Source: an uncultured Bacteroidales bacterium (GTDB lineage: Bacteria; Bacteroidota; Bacteroidia; Bacteroidales; Paludibacteraceae). Taken from it: 58,762 nucleotides of DNA. The notes under the pieces are model-generated. The model did not search any database. It saw only the letters and a program-made list of their open reading frames with translations, and was not told the origin of the DNA. Numbering within the stretch: position 1 is the stretch's first letter; every line of letters starts with the position of its first letter. Shown here in pieces: positions 10,601-20,600 of this stretch. The position numbers were made by a program, and so were the translations under genes. The stretch is from NCBI GenBank assembly GCA_934725535.1, contig CAKVBV010000004.1, positions 1 to 58,762 on the forward strand. The letters run 5' to 3'.

Positions 10601-11119
10601 GGAATACACATACTTAGCGTTGTTGAGGATACTCTTGGGTAGTCCTACTGCGGACGAACTATTAGCATATTGCAATAGGTTGTCAGGTCCTGTAATGAGG
10701 GTGGAGTAGTAGTCAAAATATACATACAATGTGCCATCGCCCAAGGCTTTCCAGTCAAAGGAGATGTCATATTCCTTGTAGCCGCTCGTGTGTTCGGGGA
10801 AGTGTATCTTGCGATAAGCCATTACTATATTCGCTTTGGCTCCCGCTTGAGCAATAGTACCACCATTGGTGGATATGTAGAGTGCCTGTTTACCATCGGA
10901 GTGTGTGGCTGTACCTATATGCCATTGGTCGGTAGCAGTTGCCGTTCCTGAATTGAGTATCCAGTCAGACAAGTCTTCCGTCTCCTCAAAACTACATTGC
11001 CAAGGAACTGTAATTTGCGGTGTGGCTTGTGAGGTTATTGAGATACTCAATAGCTCCACAAGAATACATAATATCAAATAAAAATGTCTTCTAATCATTG
11101 TTGATTCGATATAATCCAT
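7640..11119 (-). CDS. T9SS-exported multidomain surface protein (1159 aa), family of five
   Basis: A paralogue of the gene just downstream, with the same domain order. It has an N-terminal jelly-roll (WQCSFEETEDLSDWILN, GACIDNIQIA) and a fibronectin-III-like domain (SFIVKWTGN). The second sandwich has DPRTNYMMRTIPEGELASVR and WKDWTTMGVNLREQSG (about residue 530), followed by HYCYGYFTLDC. Ig-like segments and GCDSL/DCDS repeats follow, then YQWYKNGQPIPG (about 1023) and a C-terminal sorting-like domain (about 1075-1159; GCYLLRLIAKNG..IILVKP). Two starts are possible: ATG 11119 (MDYIEST) or ATG 11098 (MIRRHFYLILCIL), which looks more like a normal signal-peptide n-region. It begins 18 nt after the OmpA-fusion stop (11138). 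Confidence 0.85.
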   Translation of the reverse strand: MDYIESTMIRRHFYLILCILVELLSISITSQATPQITVPWQCSFEETEDLSDWILNSGTATATDQWHIGTATHSDGKQALYISTNGGTIAQAGAKANIVMAYRKIHFPEHTSGYKEYDISFDWKALGDGTLYVYFDYYSTLITGPDNLLQYANSSSAVGLPKSILNNAKYVYSAGYSYRQKMEGEQRWRGVSIGAGEGETYSERLSAKNSKRDYALAFVWVNRNMKAEDVDMGACIDNIQIASATYEKPTNLQAIMQCEDSSFIVKWTGNIREYSLEYRKSNQNAWRRFTYRNTPPSFQYIIKGLNEGTYDFRVRGWNGTDTTAYTVLNSQLLFCMENHCINYVDLDHADCTFGPLENLGKYQGRVDDGPNERTSFHTVYTDVNEYDPRTNYMMRTIPEGELASVRLGTWVAPGSNTYTFQDGTSDNIGGATITYDLTVDTLSQALLLLKYAMVMEYPEGHNKTEMPYFSLQVLDANGNVLDTDCGTKEFYCPEKAADALAAGWKIFDPKESSADVDKNSGIGSTPLYWKDWTTMGVNLREQSGVRHGDQLKVRITARGCALSGHYCYGYFTLDCASADITTDQCSGNPVAVADAPEGFSYTWFAEKDKELLDKGQYINDKGEKIIRSLDANLEVQAGDTNVYICRLSDLVEPSCYFELKTKLSPRSPFPMYTYAPETGNCQNIITFTDSARIADYDADGKFRVTNIPCEYSNFSIRSLVTGLQETNANQTFTYLAESEGDILEVTQTSYIADGNCDKTTVDTIYISSITTPDSLIRDTVCRNIGYTFYGEHITKTGTYIHKMQNRFGCDSLEVLNLTVNPVSATNVVDTISAAQLPYTLSGYYKGTLQNYDRGREEDYATTQNYTVKFSNSYDCDSTVNLSLTVIPLLGVLVDELAPLCADDSSMTLGYTIQHGNFDSLHITFDAGAHAQGFHDTVIYHNPYAPLEKAQEQFSYAYSNTILPNVYTVRMKFYQHPVCQSDVEDVLSLDIRYSSSILQQKWETAIFLRNKDYNGGYTFTEYQWYKNGQPIPGEAAKKSFWQEDGGLDTNAEYCVLLTRASDNVRQFTCSIVPEKRTPVTDVNASEWKVPTLVTVGQHVTLHITQSTTAAFYTPTGMLYSTQTLPLGDNTLMMPRQEGCYLLRLIAKNGTVHTQIILVKP

Positions 11120-11137
11120 AACGTATTATCAATCTAA

Positions 11138-13369
11138 TCAATAGACTTGCCGGATGTCTTCGCCGGCGGTGCCTGTGATTTCGAATTCGACACGGCGGTT
11201 CTGAGCACGTCCTTCCTCGGTGTCATTGGTGGCGATGGGTTCGGTCTTGCCCTTGCCATCGTATTCGATGCGGTCGGCATCAATACCACGTGAGATAAGG
11301 TCGGCACGCACTGCCTTCGCACGGCCTATGGACAACTTCATGTTAGCCGCGTCGGAACCTACGGCATCGGTGTGACCCGTGATGCGGATGGTTACCGTCG
11401 GGTTCTCACGCAGGAAGTCCGCCAAGTCGCTCATCGCTGCTTCGGACTCCGGCAAGATAACGGTCTTGTTGGTAGCGAAGTAGAGGTGGTTTATCTTCAC
11501 CTTGATGCCTTCCTTGATGCGAGTCATATAGAGGCGAAGGGTATCCTCGTTGAACTGTACCGTTTCGGTGAGGGGCATGTAGCCTTGACTGAGGGCATTG
11601 ATGGTGTATGCGCCTGCCAGCATATCGCTGACGAAGAGACCGTCCTCGTTGGTGGTGCCGCGGTAGGTGACGGTGGAGTCGGCTGCGGACACGATACGGA
11701 CTTCGGCTTCGTTGAGTGCCAGTTGCGTCTCGGAATCAAACACATAGCCGCACAAGGTGTAGATGATTGGCTTTGGTTCGGGTATGAGGTTGAAACGGAG
11801 CGTATCGCCCAAGTCCATGGTGTGGCGATAGTCCATGGTATCGCTCGGGAAGAAGCCGAGTTTGCCAACGGCAACACGGTAGGAGCCTTTGGCAAGGCGG
11901 GTCATAATGGTACCCTTGCCATTGGTAGCCTTGCTGACGGTCTTGCCCGAAGGCTGTTGCTCGATAGTGATTTGTGCGCCTGCGATAGCCTTGCCCGTCT
12001 CGGCATTGGTGACCAAGGCAGCCATACGCGGTTTGGGTTCGACAGGCATCGGACGCATCTTCTTGTCCTGACGCGGCAGTTCGTAGAACATAGCCAGTTT
12101 GACACCCACCATAAAGGGGTTGAGTTTGGCAGCCATAGCGGAGGTAGTAGCCAACGATGAGGTGTATGCCACCTTTTGGTATAGTTCCTCGGGCTTTGCC
12201 AACTGCTGCCCCAAGACAGGGGTGAAGTCGGCGGGCATATCGTTGAGGGTGCCGCCGATGATGTTGGCGGGGTTCTGTATGTTGAGCACACCGTATTCGG
12301 CAAAGAGTGCGACACGGTAGCGGAGGTTCTCGGCTATCTGTTGTCCCTTGGTCTTTTTGCCCTGCTTTTTGGCTTTCGGGGTTACCCAGTTCTCTATGTT
12401 GAGTCCTATCTCGGCAGCGACAGCGGTGTTGAGTCCGAACTTGAGCGTCTGCTTGAACTCGGGCACAGCATAGCCGTCCACAAGGGCATGGGTGTACATA
12501 TTCTGCAGGTCGTCTATGAGTTCCACATCGTTGATAGAGGTGGAGAGTGTGGAGGTGAGAGCCGATGAGCCGAGGATGTTCATGCCGACCTTGGCACCCG
12601 CCTGCCAGTACCATTTGTCAAGTTCCATACCGAACATCAGGGGGATTTGGATATATCCCGCCTGCCATTGGTCGCGCATGTCGGTGTAGGAATAGGTGTA
12701 CTCCATGGAGGGGTACTGCTCGACGGCGAAAGTGCGGCTGAGGGGTGCGATATTGGTGATGGAGTTGTACATCTGGAACTCGGCGCCGGTGGTAAAGAGG
12801 AAGCGTTTGTAGCGCAGTTGGTAGCCGAGACCGCCGCCCCCTCCTACGAAGCCTGCGGCTTTGGGGTCAAAGCCGAGAGCGTTGTCCGCGTCGTAGGCGA
12901 ACGCTGAGGGGAAGATAGCCGAATAGCCTGCCTGTCCCCAGATGCCGAGACGGTGGGCGATGTCACGGTTCATGTAGGCGGCAACTTGCGCGTTGTAGCG
13001 TTGTACCTCCTCTACGCGCTCCTGATAAGCCGCAGCCTCCTCTTCGGGAGTGAGGTTCTGCTTGGTCGGTTTGGTCTGCGACTTGGAGGTCGGTTTGTTG
13101 CTCTTTGCCACTTGGGGCTTCCGAGTTGCAGGCTTTTTCGCCGCGGGCTTGGATGCCTGTTTGTTGGCTTTAGGCTTGGCTGTCTGCTTTTGGGCTTTCG
13201 GTTTGGTTTTTTGTTTGGGTTTTGAAGCCGTCGGCTTCTTGGCGGCAGCAGGTTTCTTGGGTGGTGCGGCATTGAGCGTTGCCACAGCGTCCGAGCCCGT
13301 CCACGTGAGGAAGGGGCTTGCCGTCATCGTGAAGATGAGGAAGAATACTACCAATAATCGTTGTCTCAT
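11138..13369 (-). CDS. Outer-membrane barrel-carboxypeptidase-regulatory-OmpA fusion (743 aa)
   Basis: A signal peptide (about 1-24) is followed by a Lys/Ala/Pro-rich low-complexity stretch (about 35-100; repeated KPKA, KPAAKK, SKPQ-type words) and a short charged helix (TPEEEAAAYQERVEEVQRY). An outer-membrane barrel (about 140-430) carries YIQIPLMFGMELDKWYWQAG and ends GVKLAMFYELPRQDKK. Two carboxypeptidase-regulatory-like domains (about 440-615) come next, then an OmpA C-terminal domain (about 625-730). That domain has ITGHTDAVGS, LSIGRAKAV and GRAQNRRVEFEI; the GHTD Asp and LSxxRA Arg known to contact peptidoglycan are present. Inferred role: tether an outer-membrane barrel, and whatever it holds, to the cell wall. 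The gene sits between the free barrel and the two surface proteins of the same operon. The fusion at 51300 is a paralogue. Confidence 0.88.
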   Translation of the reverse strand: MRQRLLVVFFLIFTMTASPFLTWTGSDAVATLNAAPPKKPAAAKKPTASKPKQKTKPKAQKQTAKPKANKQASKPAAKKPATRKPQVAKSNKPTSKSQTKPTKQNLTPEEEAAAYQERVEEVQRYNAQVAAYMNRDIAHRLGIWGQAGYSAIFPSAFAYDADNALGFDPKAAGFVGGGGGLGYQLRYKRFLFTTGAEFQMYNSITNIAPLSRTFAVEQYPSMEYTYSYTDMRDQWQAGYIQIPLMFGMELDKWYWQAGAKVGMNILGSSALTSTLSTSINDVELIDDLQNMYTHALVDGYAVPEFKQTLKFGLNTAVAAEIGLNIENWVTPKAKKQGKKTKGQQIAENLRYRVALFAEYGVLNIQNPANIIGGTLNDMPADFTPVLGQQLAKPEELYQKVAYTSSLATTSAMAAKLNPFMVGVKLAMFYELPRQDKKMRPMPVEPKPRMAALVTNAETGKAIAGAQITIEQQPSGKTVSKATNGKGTIMTRLAKGSYRVAVGKLGFFPSDTMDYRHTMDLGDTLRFNLIPEPKPIIYTLCGYVFDSETQLALNEAEVRIVSAADSTVTYRGTTNEDGLFVSDMLAGAYTINALSQGYMPLTETVQFNEDTLRLYMTRIKEGIKVKINHLYFATNKTVILPESEAAMSDLADFLRENPTVTIRITGHTDAVGSDAANMKLSIGRAKAVRADLISRGIDADRIEYDGKGKTEPIATNDTEEGRAQNRRVEFEITGTAGEDIRQVY

Positions 13370-13466
13370 ATCTTGTTTTTTGTTTATTCGTTGTTGCGGT
13401 TTCGTGGTTGTGAGGGTGGGGGAGAGGCAGGAAATTCACCCGCTATCCTCTCGTTATCCACTCGCT

Positions 13467-13499
13467 AATCACATACTAATCACATACTAATCTCATACT
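13467..13499 (+). repeat. 11-bp tandem repeat, array B (3 units)
   Basis: AATCACATACT twice, then AATCTCATACT. The array is flanked by TATCCACTCGCT on the left and CTTGACTCGAG on the right, as in the other arrays. Confidence 0.85.
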
Positions 13500-13557
13500 C
13501 TTGACTCGAGACTTCAAGGACATCCCCAAACCCCTCCTTCAAAGGATGGGCTTTTTT

Positions 13558-13578
13558 GACGACGCGAGCCGCGTCGTC
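13558..13578 (+). repeat. Dispersed palindromic repeat, family 1
   Basis: GACGACGCG-AGC-CGCGTCGTC, a perfect 9-bp stem with a 3-nt loop. Other full copies are at 28147, 53286, 55268 and 56019, all outside genes. Confidence 0.85.
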
Positions 13579-13692
13579 CCCCAGGCAAAGCCGCGCCATT
13601 TCCTATATAAAGTTTGTATGGAATATATGGTGGTCATATCAGTTTTTATATATCTTGTTCTTGCGGGACTTGCCCGAAGAGAATGTTCTATG

Positions 13693-14598
13693 TTAATTGT
13701 CCCGGCAGAAGACGCAAGGTTTCTTTTGCGGCAACTCGAAAAGGATGGTTGCCTTGATGCCGAAACTGCATTGGTGTATAGTGGATTTACCCAACTCGTT
13801 GCTCATCACCGCGGGGGTGAGGAAGTATTCTTTGTCAAATCCACTTCCTGTGTAGTACAAACGGTTTCCCGAAGATTGCGAACTGCGGATATTAAGCAGT
13901 CCGTAATCCACATAAAACGCCAAGTAGTATCGTTGTTTGGGTTTAGGCACATCTGCGCCCGTCATAAAATGTACACGACCTAACCGGCCGCCTATCTCCA
14001 TGTGTGCCATTACATCCAATTCCCACCGGATGGGGGAAATAGTTGTCAGCCCCGTATTATCAAACTTATCTTTCATATCGGCAATCACTCCCTCAAACTC
14101 CACATACACTGCACTCTCCGATAATCTGGCATTTGCTGTTGTCTGCCCCCAAAGGTTATATGAAACTTTTGGTCCTACCAAGAAATAAAAACGTTGGAAT
14201 TCGCCGCCAAACAGGATGGGCACATTCAGACTCAATGAACGACATTCGTCACGACCATTGCTTGCGTCCACCGTCAAACGGTAGGCATCTCCTTCATCAT
14301 CTTTCTCATCAATGGTCAGTTGCAAGTTACTCATAGAGTGAGCGTTGAGCATATAATACCCCTCAACCCCTGCCGAAAAGAGCATATTGTTGTGGAATAG
14401 TCTATACCCAACGCCTACATTTGCTGCTACGCCCGCTCCAGACTGTAAATCTTCCGAATTATTGGTCAGTGTGGCATAGCCTACGGATCCGTCAATAGAA
14501 ATAAAATGGCGCTGCTCGGGTGTGAGGTACGTCCATGCACCTAACATCTGAGTAAAGCCTAACATAATGGCCAAGACAATACTATAACGCCATTTCAT
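13693..14598 (-). CDS. Outer membrane beta-barrel protein (free barrel, 301 aa)
   Basis: A signal peptide (MKWRYSIVLAIMLGFTQMLG, about 1-20) is followed by a single 8- to 12-strand-type barrel: FISIDGSVGYATL, GVAANVGVGYRLFHNN, LSLNVPILFGGEFQRFYFLVG, RYYLAFYVDYGLLNI and a last strand FGIKATILFELPQKKP. The same landmarks occur in the barrel gene at 28646 and in the barrel halves of the two OmpA fusions, so all four are one family. The ATG at 14598 is chosen because it begins the signal peptide; the upstream in-frame ATG at 14652 would add 18 residues that cover a hairpin. It lies 84 nt downstream of the giant gene. The inferred role is an outer-membrane partner of the exported proteins; PorP/SprF-like function is only an analogy. 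Confidence 0.85.
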   Translation of the reverse strand: MKWRYSIVLAIMLGFTQMLGAWTYLTPEQRHFISIDGSVGYATLTNNSEDLQSGAGVAANVGVGYRLFHNNMLFSAGVEGYYMLNAHSMSNLQLTIDEKDDEGDAYRLTVDASNGRDECRSLSLNVPILFGGEFQRFYFLVGPKVSYNLWGQTTANARLSESAVYVEFEGVIADMKDKFDNTGLTTISPIRWELDVMAHMEIGGRLGRVHFMTGADVPKPKQRYYLAFYVDYGLLNIRSSQSSGNRLYYTGSGFDKEYFLTPAVMSNELGKSTIHQCSFGIKATILFELPQKKPCVFCRDN

Positions 14599-14620
14599 TT
14601 TCTCTAAAAAGTTTAGTTTA

Positions 14621-14666
14621 GGAGTACCCTGCCAATACCCCTTGTTGTGCACAGACAGGGTACTCC
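14621..14666 (-). other. Hairpin between the giant gene and the free-barrel gene
   Basis: Perfect 11-bp arms GGAGTACCCTG and CAGGGTACTCC enclose 24 nt in the 84-nt gap between the two genes. On the minus strand the stem is followed by TAAACTAAACTTTTTAG rather than an uninterrupted T-run. It could be a leaky terminator that lowers downstream expression or an mRNA 3'-end stabiliser. Confidence 0.55.
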
Positions 14667-14682
14667 GGAATCAGTGAATAGA

Positions 14683-17600
14683 TTAGTTCTTAACGATGAT
14701 ACGACCGATATATGTCTGCTCGGCAGTGGAGATACGTACGGTGTAAACGCCCGCACTCGGGAAGTCGCTGATGGTGATAGCACCGGTTTCGGGTATGCGT
14801 ACTTCCATACGGTGTCCCAGCATATCGAACATATCTATCGTCATCTCCGCACGTTCAGAAGCGGTGAACTCGTTGTCGATGTAAACGGTCTCATTGCGTC
14901 TTACTGCGTTCGGACGGATTTGCAGACTGTTGTAACCGATGTTGTCCACAGCATCTGCCTGACGAACAGTGATAGTCAGTACTACTATCTGCGAGCATTC
15001 CCCGCTCTCGCTCTTTACCTCGATGGTATCGTTGTAAACGCCCTCCGTGGTTTCGATAGGCAGGATGACTTCGTTGTTATACATATACGGCAATTCTTCC
15101 GTTGTGATGGTGTCCTTGACATATAATGTATCGCCGGACAGTACGTGCAGTGTCAGCGTAACGGTTGTGTCGCACTCTTCGCCTTGCCCCTTGAGAGTCT
15201 CGGTGTAGGTACCTGTTTTGCTCAAGTTCTGACCGTAGAATTCATAACTATCGCCCGGGCAAATAGAAGCCTCTTGGGCAATCGTATTGTTCGTATTCGT
15301 CAGAATCAGCGTACGAATGATGGTACAACCGCTTTCCTGAGGTATCTCTACTTCGTGAGTACCCACTACATTGGTATTGAAATGCTCATCTACGTAGTGC
15401 TGTCCTGCACATACTTCTGCCCAGATGGTATCACGTCCTTGTTCTGCTTCGGTCAGTACGAGTGTGATGATACTATCGCAGCCGTTCTTGTTCTTCAGGG
15501 TTTCTACCTCATAATTGCCCGCCTTGTCATAAGGAATACCATTGTAGGTATAACTGCAGCCCTTGGTGAAACTTGCGAACTTGGTACCGCGGAGAGGTTC
15601 GTTGACAATCAGGTGGAGAGTGATAACACTGTCGCATCCTGCATGGTTGAGGATAGTGCGTGTGTAGTCACCGGCAGTAGTCAGCGTGGTATCTCCGAAG
15701 ATATATTCGCTTCCTTGGCAGATGTTAGCCGTGAATTCTCCTGCAGTAGGTTCTACAACCACAAGATGCAATTCGGTGATGAGGCTGTCACATCCCTGTG
15801 CGTAGCGAATGGTATCGAGGTAAGTACCTGCTTCTGTCAGTTTGCGTCCGTTGAGGTCGTAGAAACTGCCTTGGCATATCTGACGTTGAATACTCTCGAA
15901 GGTTACTTGCAATACCGTGAGGTGCAATGTAGTTGTGCTGTCGCAACCAGTGATTGCAGACTTGTCGGTGCGGGTGTATGTTCCCTCTTCGGTGAGTTCT
16001 TGGTCTCCGAAAAGGAATGAACTGCCGACACATATACTCTCGCGAACTACTTGACTCAATGTCGGGTTGACAGTGAGGGTGAGTTCGGTGATAGTCATAC
16101 AGCCCTCCTCGGTGGCAGTGGTATCACGATAAATACCCGCTTTAGTGAGCGTCTCACCATTATAGGTATAGTTCTCACCCTCGCAGATAGTATCGCGCAG
16201 CATAGTCACTTTGGCCGGAGTGATGGTCAAGAACAATGTGATGACACTGTCGCAGTTTGTCAGCAACGAAGGAATAGTGCGTGTGTAAGCACCTGCTGTG
16301 GTCAGCGTGGTATCACCAAACTGATACTTGCCGCCCTCGCAGACAGATTCGCGAATATCAACCTTTACAGGATCAATCACGTGCAGCGAGAGGAGGACGG
16401 TACTATCGGTACCTACGGTAGTGAGTGTATCGAATTGGTGAACACCCTCCGCGGTAATAGTCTGTCCTTTCCATACGATAGGCAGTTCGTTAGCACATAC
16501 AGTCATAGACTCGTGTCCGGTGGTTTCGGTCAAGACAATGAGGTTGATAGAAACGATGCTGTCGCAGCCCGTTACGGCACTCTGCAACGTGTGCGAGTAA
16601 GAGCCTGTGGCAGTGAGCGTTTCTCCGAAGAACTCGTACGTTTCGCCCTTGTTGATGTACTCGGTACCCAAAGAGGTGCGTTTGACGGGGTTCGTAGACA
16701 GAGTCAACTCATTGATATACATACATCCGCCATCAGGGATAACGGTGTCTCTGTAAATGCCTGCTGTGGTAAGTCCCTTAGCACCGAACCAATAGGTTTC
16801 GCCTTCGCAGACAGATGCTTCTATCTGGTTAACGGAAGCGGGAGTTACGTGCAGTGTCCAAGTGGTGATACTATCGCAACCGGTTACCAATGACCGCGTG
16901 GTGCGTACATACGTACCGGAGGTCTTGAGTATGGTGTCGTTCTTGATTACGATGGACTTGCCTTCACATATCGTGGTATCAATGTTCACCTTGACAGGTT
17001 CATATACCGTAAGTATAAGAGCCTTGATACTGTCGCAGCCGTTAGCAAGACGGACGGTGTCGCCATACGTGCCGGATTGCGTGTATGTCTTTCCGCCATA
17101 GGTATAGGACTCGCCTTGGCAGATGGATGCATACTCAATCGAAGGAGGTGTGCTCTTGAGGGTTAGCGTGAGCGTGACGATACTATCACACCCGCCCATA
17201 GCCTGTAGCGTAGTGGTATAGGTACCGGGTTTGCTAATCTCTTTGCCACCAAACAAGATTGATGCATTACCGCAGATAGTAGTATCAATGAATGTCTCAA
17301 ACTTGGGTGTATGGCGGATAGTGAAGTTGACAATACTATCGCAACCGGTAGCCTTGGATTGGAGTTTCATACGATAGGTACCCGGGGTAGAGTGCTCGTT
17401 GAAGCCCATGTACTGGAACGGAGTACCTTCGCAGACAGTAATCTCGTAGTTGTAGATAGGAGCCTCACGATACTCTACATCCATGGTGTACAAAGTGTCC
17501 GGAATCTCACTATCCAACGAGAGAACCATACGGCGGTAGTGCTGTGCACCTACGTGAGCGGTATCGCCATCTACACTAAAGCCAATCACATTCTCAATAT

Positions 17601-20600
17601 CCTCGAATTGACACATTGAATCTAAGTCCTCTGTTTTCTTTACGAGGTAGTTGATGTGTACGTTGTCGATATGCACTGCGTAGTCCGCATTCTGATAGGA
17701 GTTCTCGCCATAGAAAGCCACCTTGATTTGCTTGCCGGCATACTTGGAGAGGTCAAGACAAATCTGCTGCGGTGCATAGCTCATGTCTGTGAGGACATAG
17801 TCGCCGATACCATAGCGGTAGAATGCGTTGGTAGCATCATTGGTAGTCTCGTTGTTCCAGACGGTAGCATTCTCGCGCTTCCATGTCTTGCCTGCATCAT
17901 CGCTGACGATAACCATGAACTGGTCGTCCCAACCGGTGTTCCAACGCTCATGTTCGCGGATGTTGCGTCCCTTGGTGCTGGTAGAATACTCAGACGTAGA
18001 AAGTGCCGCATCGAATACCAACTGTGCGCCGCTCTTCTCAATAGCGATTTGCGGGGTGATAAGCCAGAATTTCGAGTACTCGTCTTCTTTTTGGTGATTG
18101 TCGGGTTCGTCCTTACCGCCAGTTGAATAGCCATCGTACAATGCTACACGGTATGCCATACCGCGGATAACATTGTTCTGGATGCGATACCAGTTGTTGT
18201 TGGCGCCTGTTCCTGTATTCTCTGTCAGTTTGCCGCCTGCAAAGATGTCCTTTGCATAGCCGGTCATAGTAGTCCAACCATAGGCAGAAGCTTGCTTCGA
18301 AACATCCGTGGAGGTGAAGTTATCATTGTACATCGGCACGCGTGCAGTAGTGAAGTTAGCCGTTTGCGTCCAATCGGAATACAGACCCTCTGTCTCATTG
18401 CAATAACTCTTGATACGATAGAAATACTTGGTGTTGATATCAAGGTTAGCAAGAGCGATGCTGCTGCCTGTTACATTGGCGGAGTCAAGAATCATCTTCG
18501 TCTTATCCAAGAATGTAACATCGGTAGATACCTGTACATCGAAGTGATGTCCTCCGTTGTTCTGCCAAGACAGGGTAGCAGAGGTGGCGGTCAGGTCGCT
18601 GATAGTAGCGTCCAATACAGGGTCGCAGCGCAGCAATGTCTCGAAGCGAATGTCGTCCAGATACATAGTTGAACTGGTACATTCCGTGCCATTTTCCAAT
18701 ATTCGGTTTTTGTTAGCGCGGAAGAATACGTAGGGACCTGTTGCCTTGTCCAAACGAACTGTGAACTTCTGGAATGCGTAGTCGTTTTCAGCACTTGCAG
18801 GGGACTTCTGAGGCAAGATATTGTCAGTACACTGATAGATACACGTAGCCAATACGGTGTATGTAGAGGCATCGTCCGGGTCGGTGCAGGTACCGACCTC
18901 TACCATCTTAGCTTCTTTGTCAGAAGATTTAGAAGAGGTCATATTCTTGTAACTCTTATGGCTTTCATTCCCATGCGGAACAGGGCAAGCCCAGAATGAT
19001 ACCTGCAAGGTGTCGAAACCAATGCCAGGAGTACCCCTATCGGCATCAATTAGCGGAGTAACGGCTACGGTCTGATACGTATTATTGGAATTATGGTATA
19101 GTTTCAGACCATAACTTCCGCTATGACTATATGCAATGCCTTTATTGGTAGTAGGAATGTTGTATGCCCAACTGCTACCCATATCCGTAGAGGTTCCATG
19201 ATTGAGGTATGACCAACAATCGTTCTGCTTGAATTCGTTGTAAGCATTGCTATAGAACGTATATGCGGGGTCGCTGTCATTGCACTCAAAGCCGGTAGTA
19301 TATCCGTTAGGATTGAGCGGCAGACAGTTGGTGCGGAATAACTGATGATGTGCAAAGATAGTAGTACCCATATCGGAGTTATCCTGACGAACACGCCATA
19401 CATACTCTTTGTTGATGGCTAACCCTGTTATCTCATAGGTGCTTCCCGTGATACCGGAGATGGTCTTAACATTTTCCGATTTCCAATCTTTAACGGAAGC
19501 ATTCTCCATATACTGTACGGTGAATGTGCCACCCTGCTCCATAGCTTTCCACGATACTATTGCTGAGGTTGTATCAATTTCAAGCGTTGTCAAGTTGCGT
19601 GGTTTGCGCGGGGTCTGACGTTTCTGCACTGTGATGTCGTCCAGATAGATGCTACCATAGCCTACTTGACGGAAGACAATGTATTGCCCCTTGGCTGCCT
19701 TGAGCGGCACTGCGAACTTCTGGAAGTAGCGGATGCCAAAGGAGTCCTCAGCAGCCACGGTGTTCGCCAAAATATCATTGACATCATAATCATATTCTAC
19801 AGTGTCAATAGGCACATACGTAGAGATGTCTGCAGGATTGGAAACCGTACCGACAGCCACTTTTTGTGAGTAATTACCACTATTCCCAGCCAAATAGAAC
19901 ATAGAGGATGGCTTGGCATCAGCAGTCTTCTCGTAGTAGCAACGTGCGTAGAAAACAACTTCAGCCGTATCCATATCCACATCCAATAATGGAGTAATAG
20001 CATACGCTTCAGTATAATTATTGTATTTAGTAGGCTGAGGCACTTCCAACTTCAATGCGCCGTCTCCCGAAAGTGAGTATCGATAATCAGCAGTATTCAA
20101 TATCATATTCGGGTGAGCATTTTTATATCCAGTACTCGTCGGGTCGTAGGTAATGAAAGAGTTGCCCAATGTCCAGCAGTCAGGTATCTTGTACACGGTA
20201 TCTGTTGCTGTAGTAGAACGCGGGAAACGGAATGTGAAGCCATCCGGTGTACTCAGGGCCGGTGAACCGCCATTTCTGTAGTTAGGACCGGGCTCAAAGC
20301 CATAGTGATAACCATTACCGTTTGCCACTTCGCAGGCTGCGGTAGCGATGAAACGGCGCGGGCTGAGTGCTCCCCATTCTCCGGCATGTGCTGCATCTTC
20401 TACATAGAAAGAGTAGGTGATGCCAGGTTGTAAGCCATTGACGGTGCACGAAGTTCCTTTCACGCCTTTGACACTGATGATGGCTTGAGGCTCTGCATTC
20501 TGTATATCCTGTATATAAGGAATGAATACTGTGTCATTGATGATTTTGGTACTATCGATAGCATACACATTGTAAGCGGCAGCCCCTGTAGCGTTCCAAT

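Larger units (their letters stand above)
13370..13692. other. Repeat-rich intergenic region between the free barrel and OmpA-fusion genes
   Basis: No gene is supported. It holds three 11-bp tandem units (13467-13499), the sequence ACCCCTCCTTCAAAGGATGG that recurs in variant form near 247-267, and a family-1 palindrome (13558-13578). On the minus strand neither hairpin is followed by a T-tract, so read-through from the barrel gene into the OmpA fusion remains possible. No promoter of the TAnnTTTG type was found. Confidence 0.5.

Noticed and set aside
13558..13578. Family-1 palindrome as the intrinsic terminator of the free-barrel gene
   Set aside because: On the minus strand it is followed by A residues rather than T, and the same palindrome occurs in places where no gene ends.
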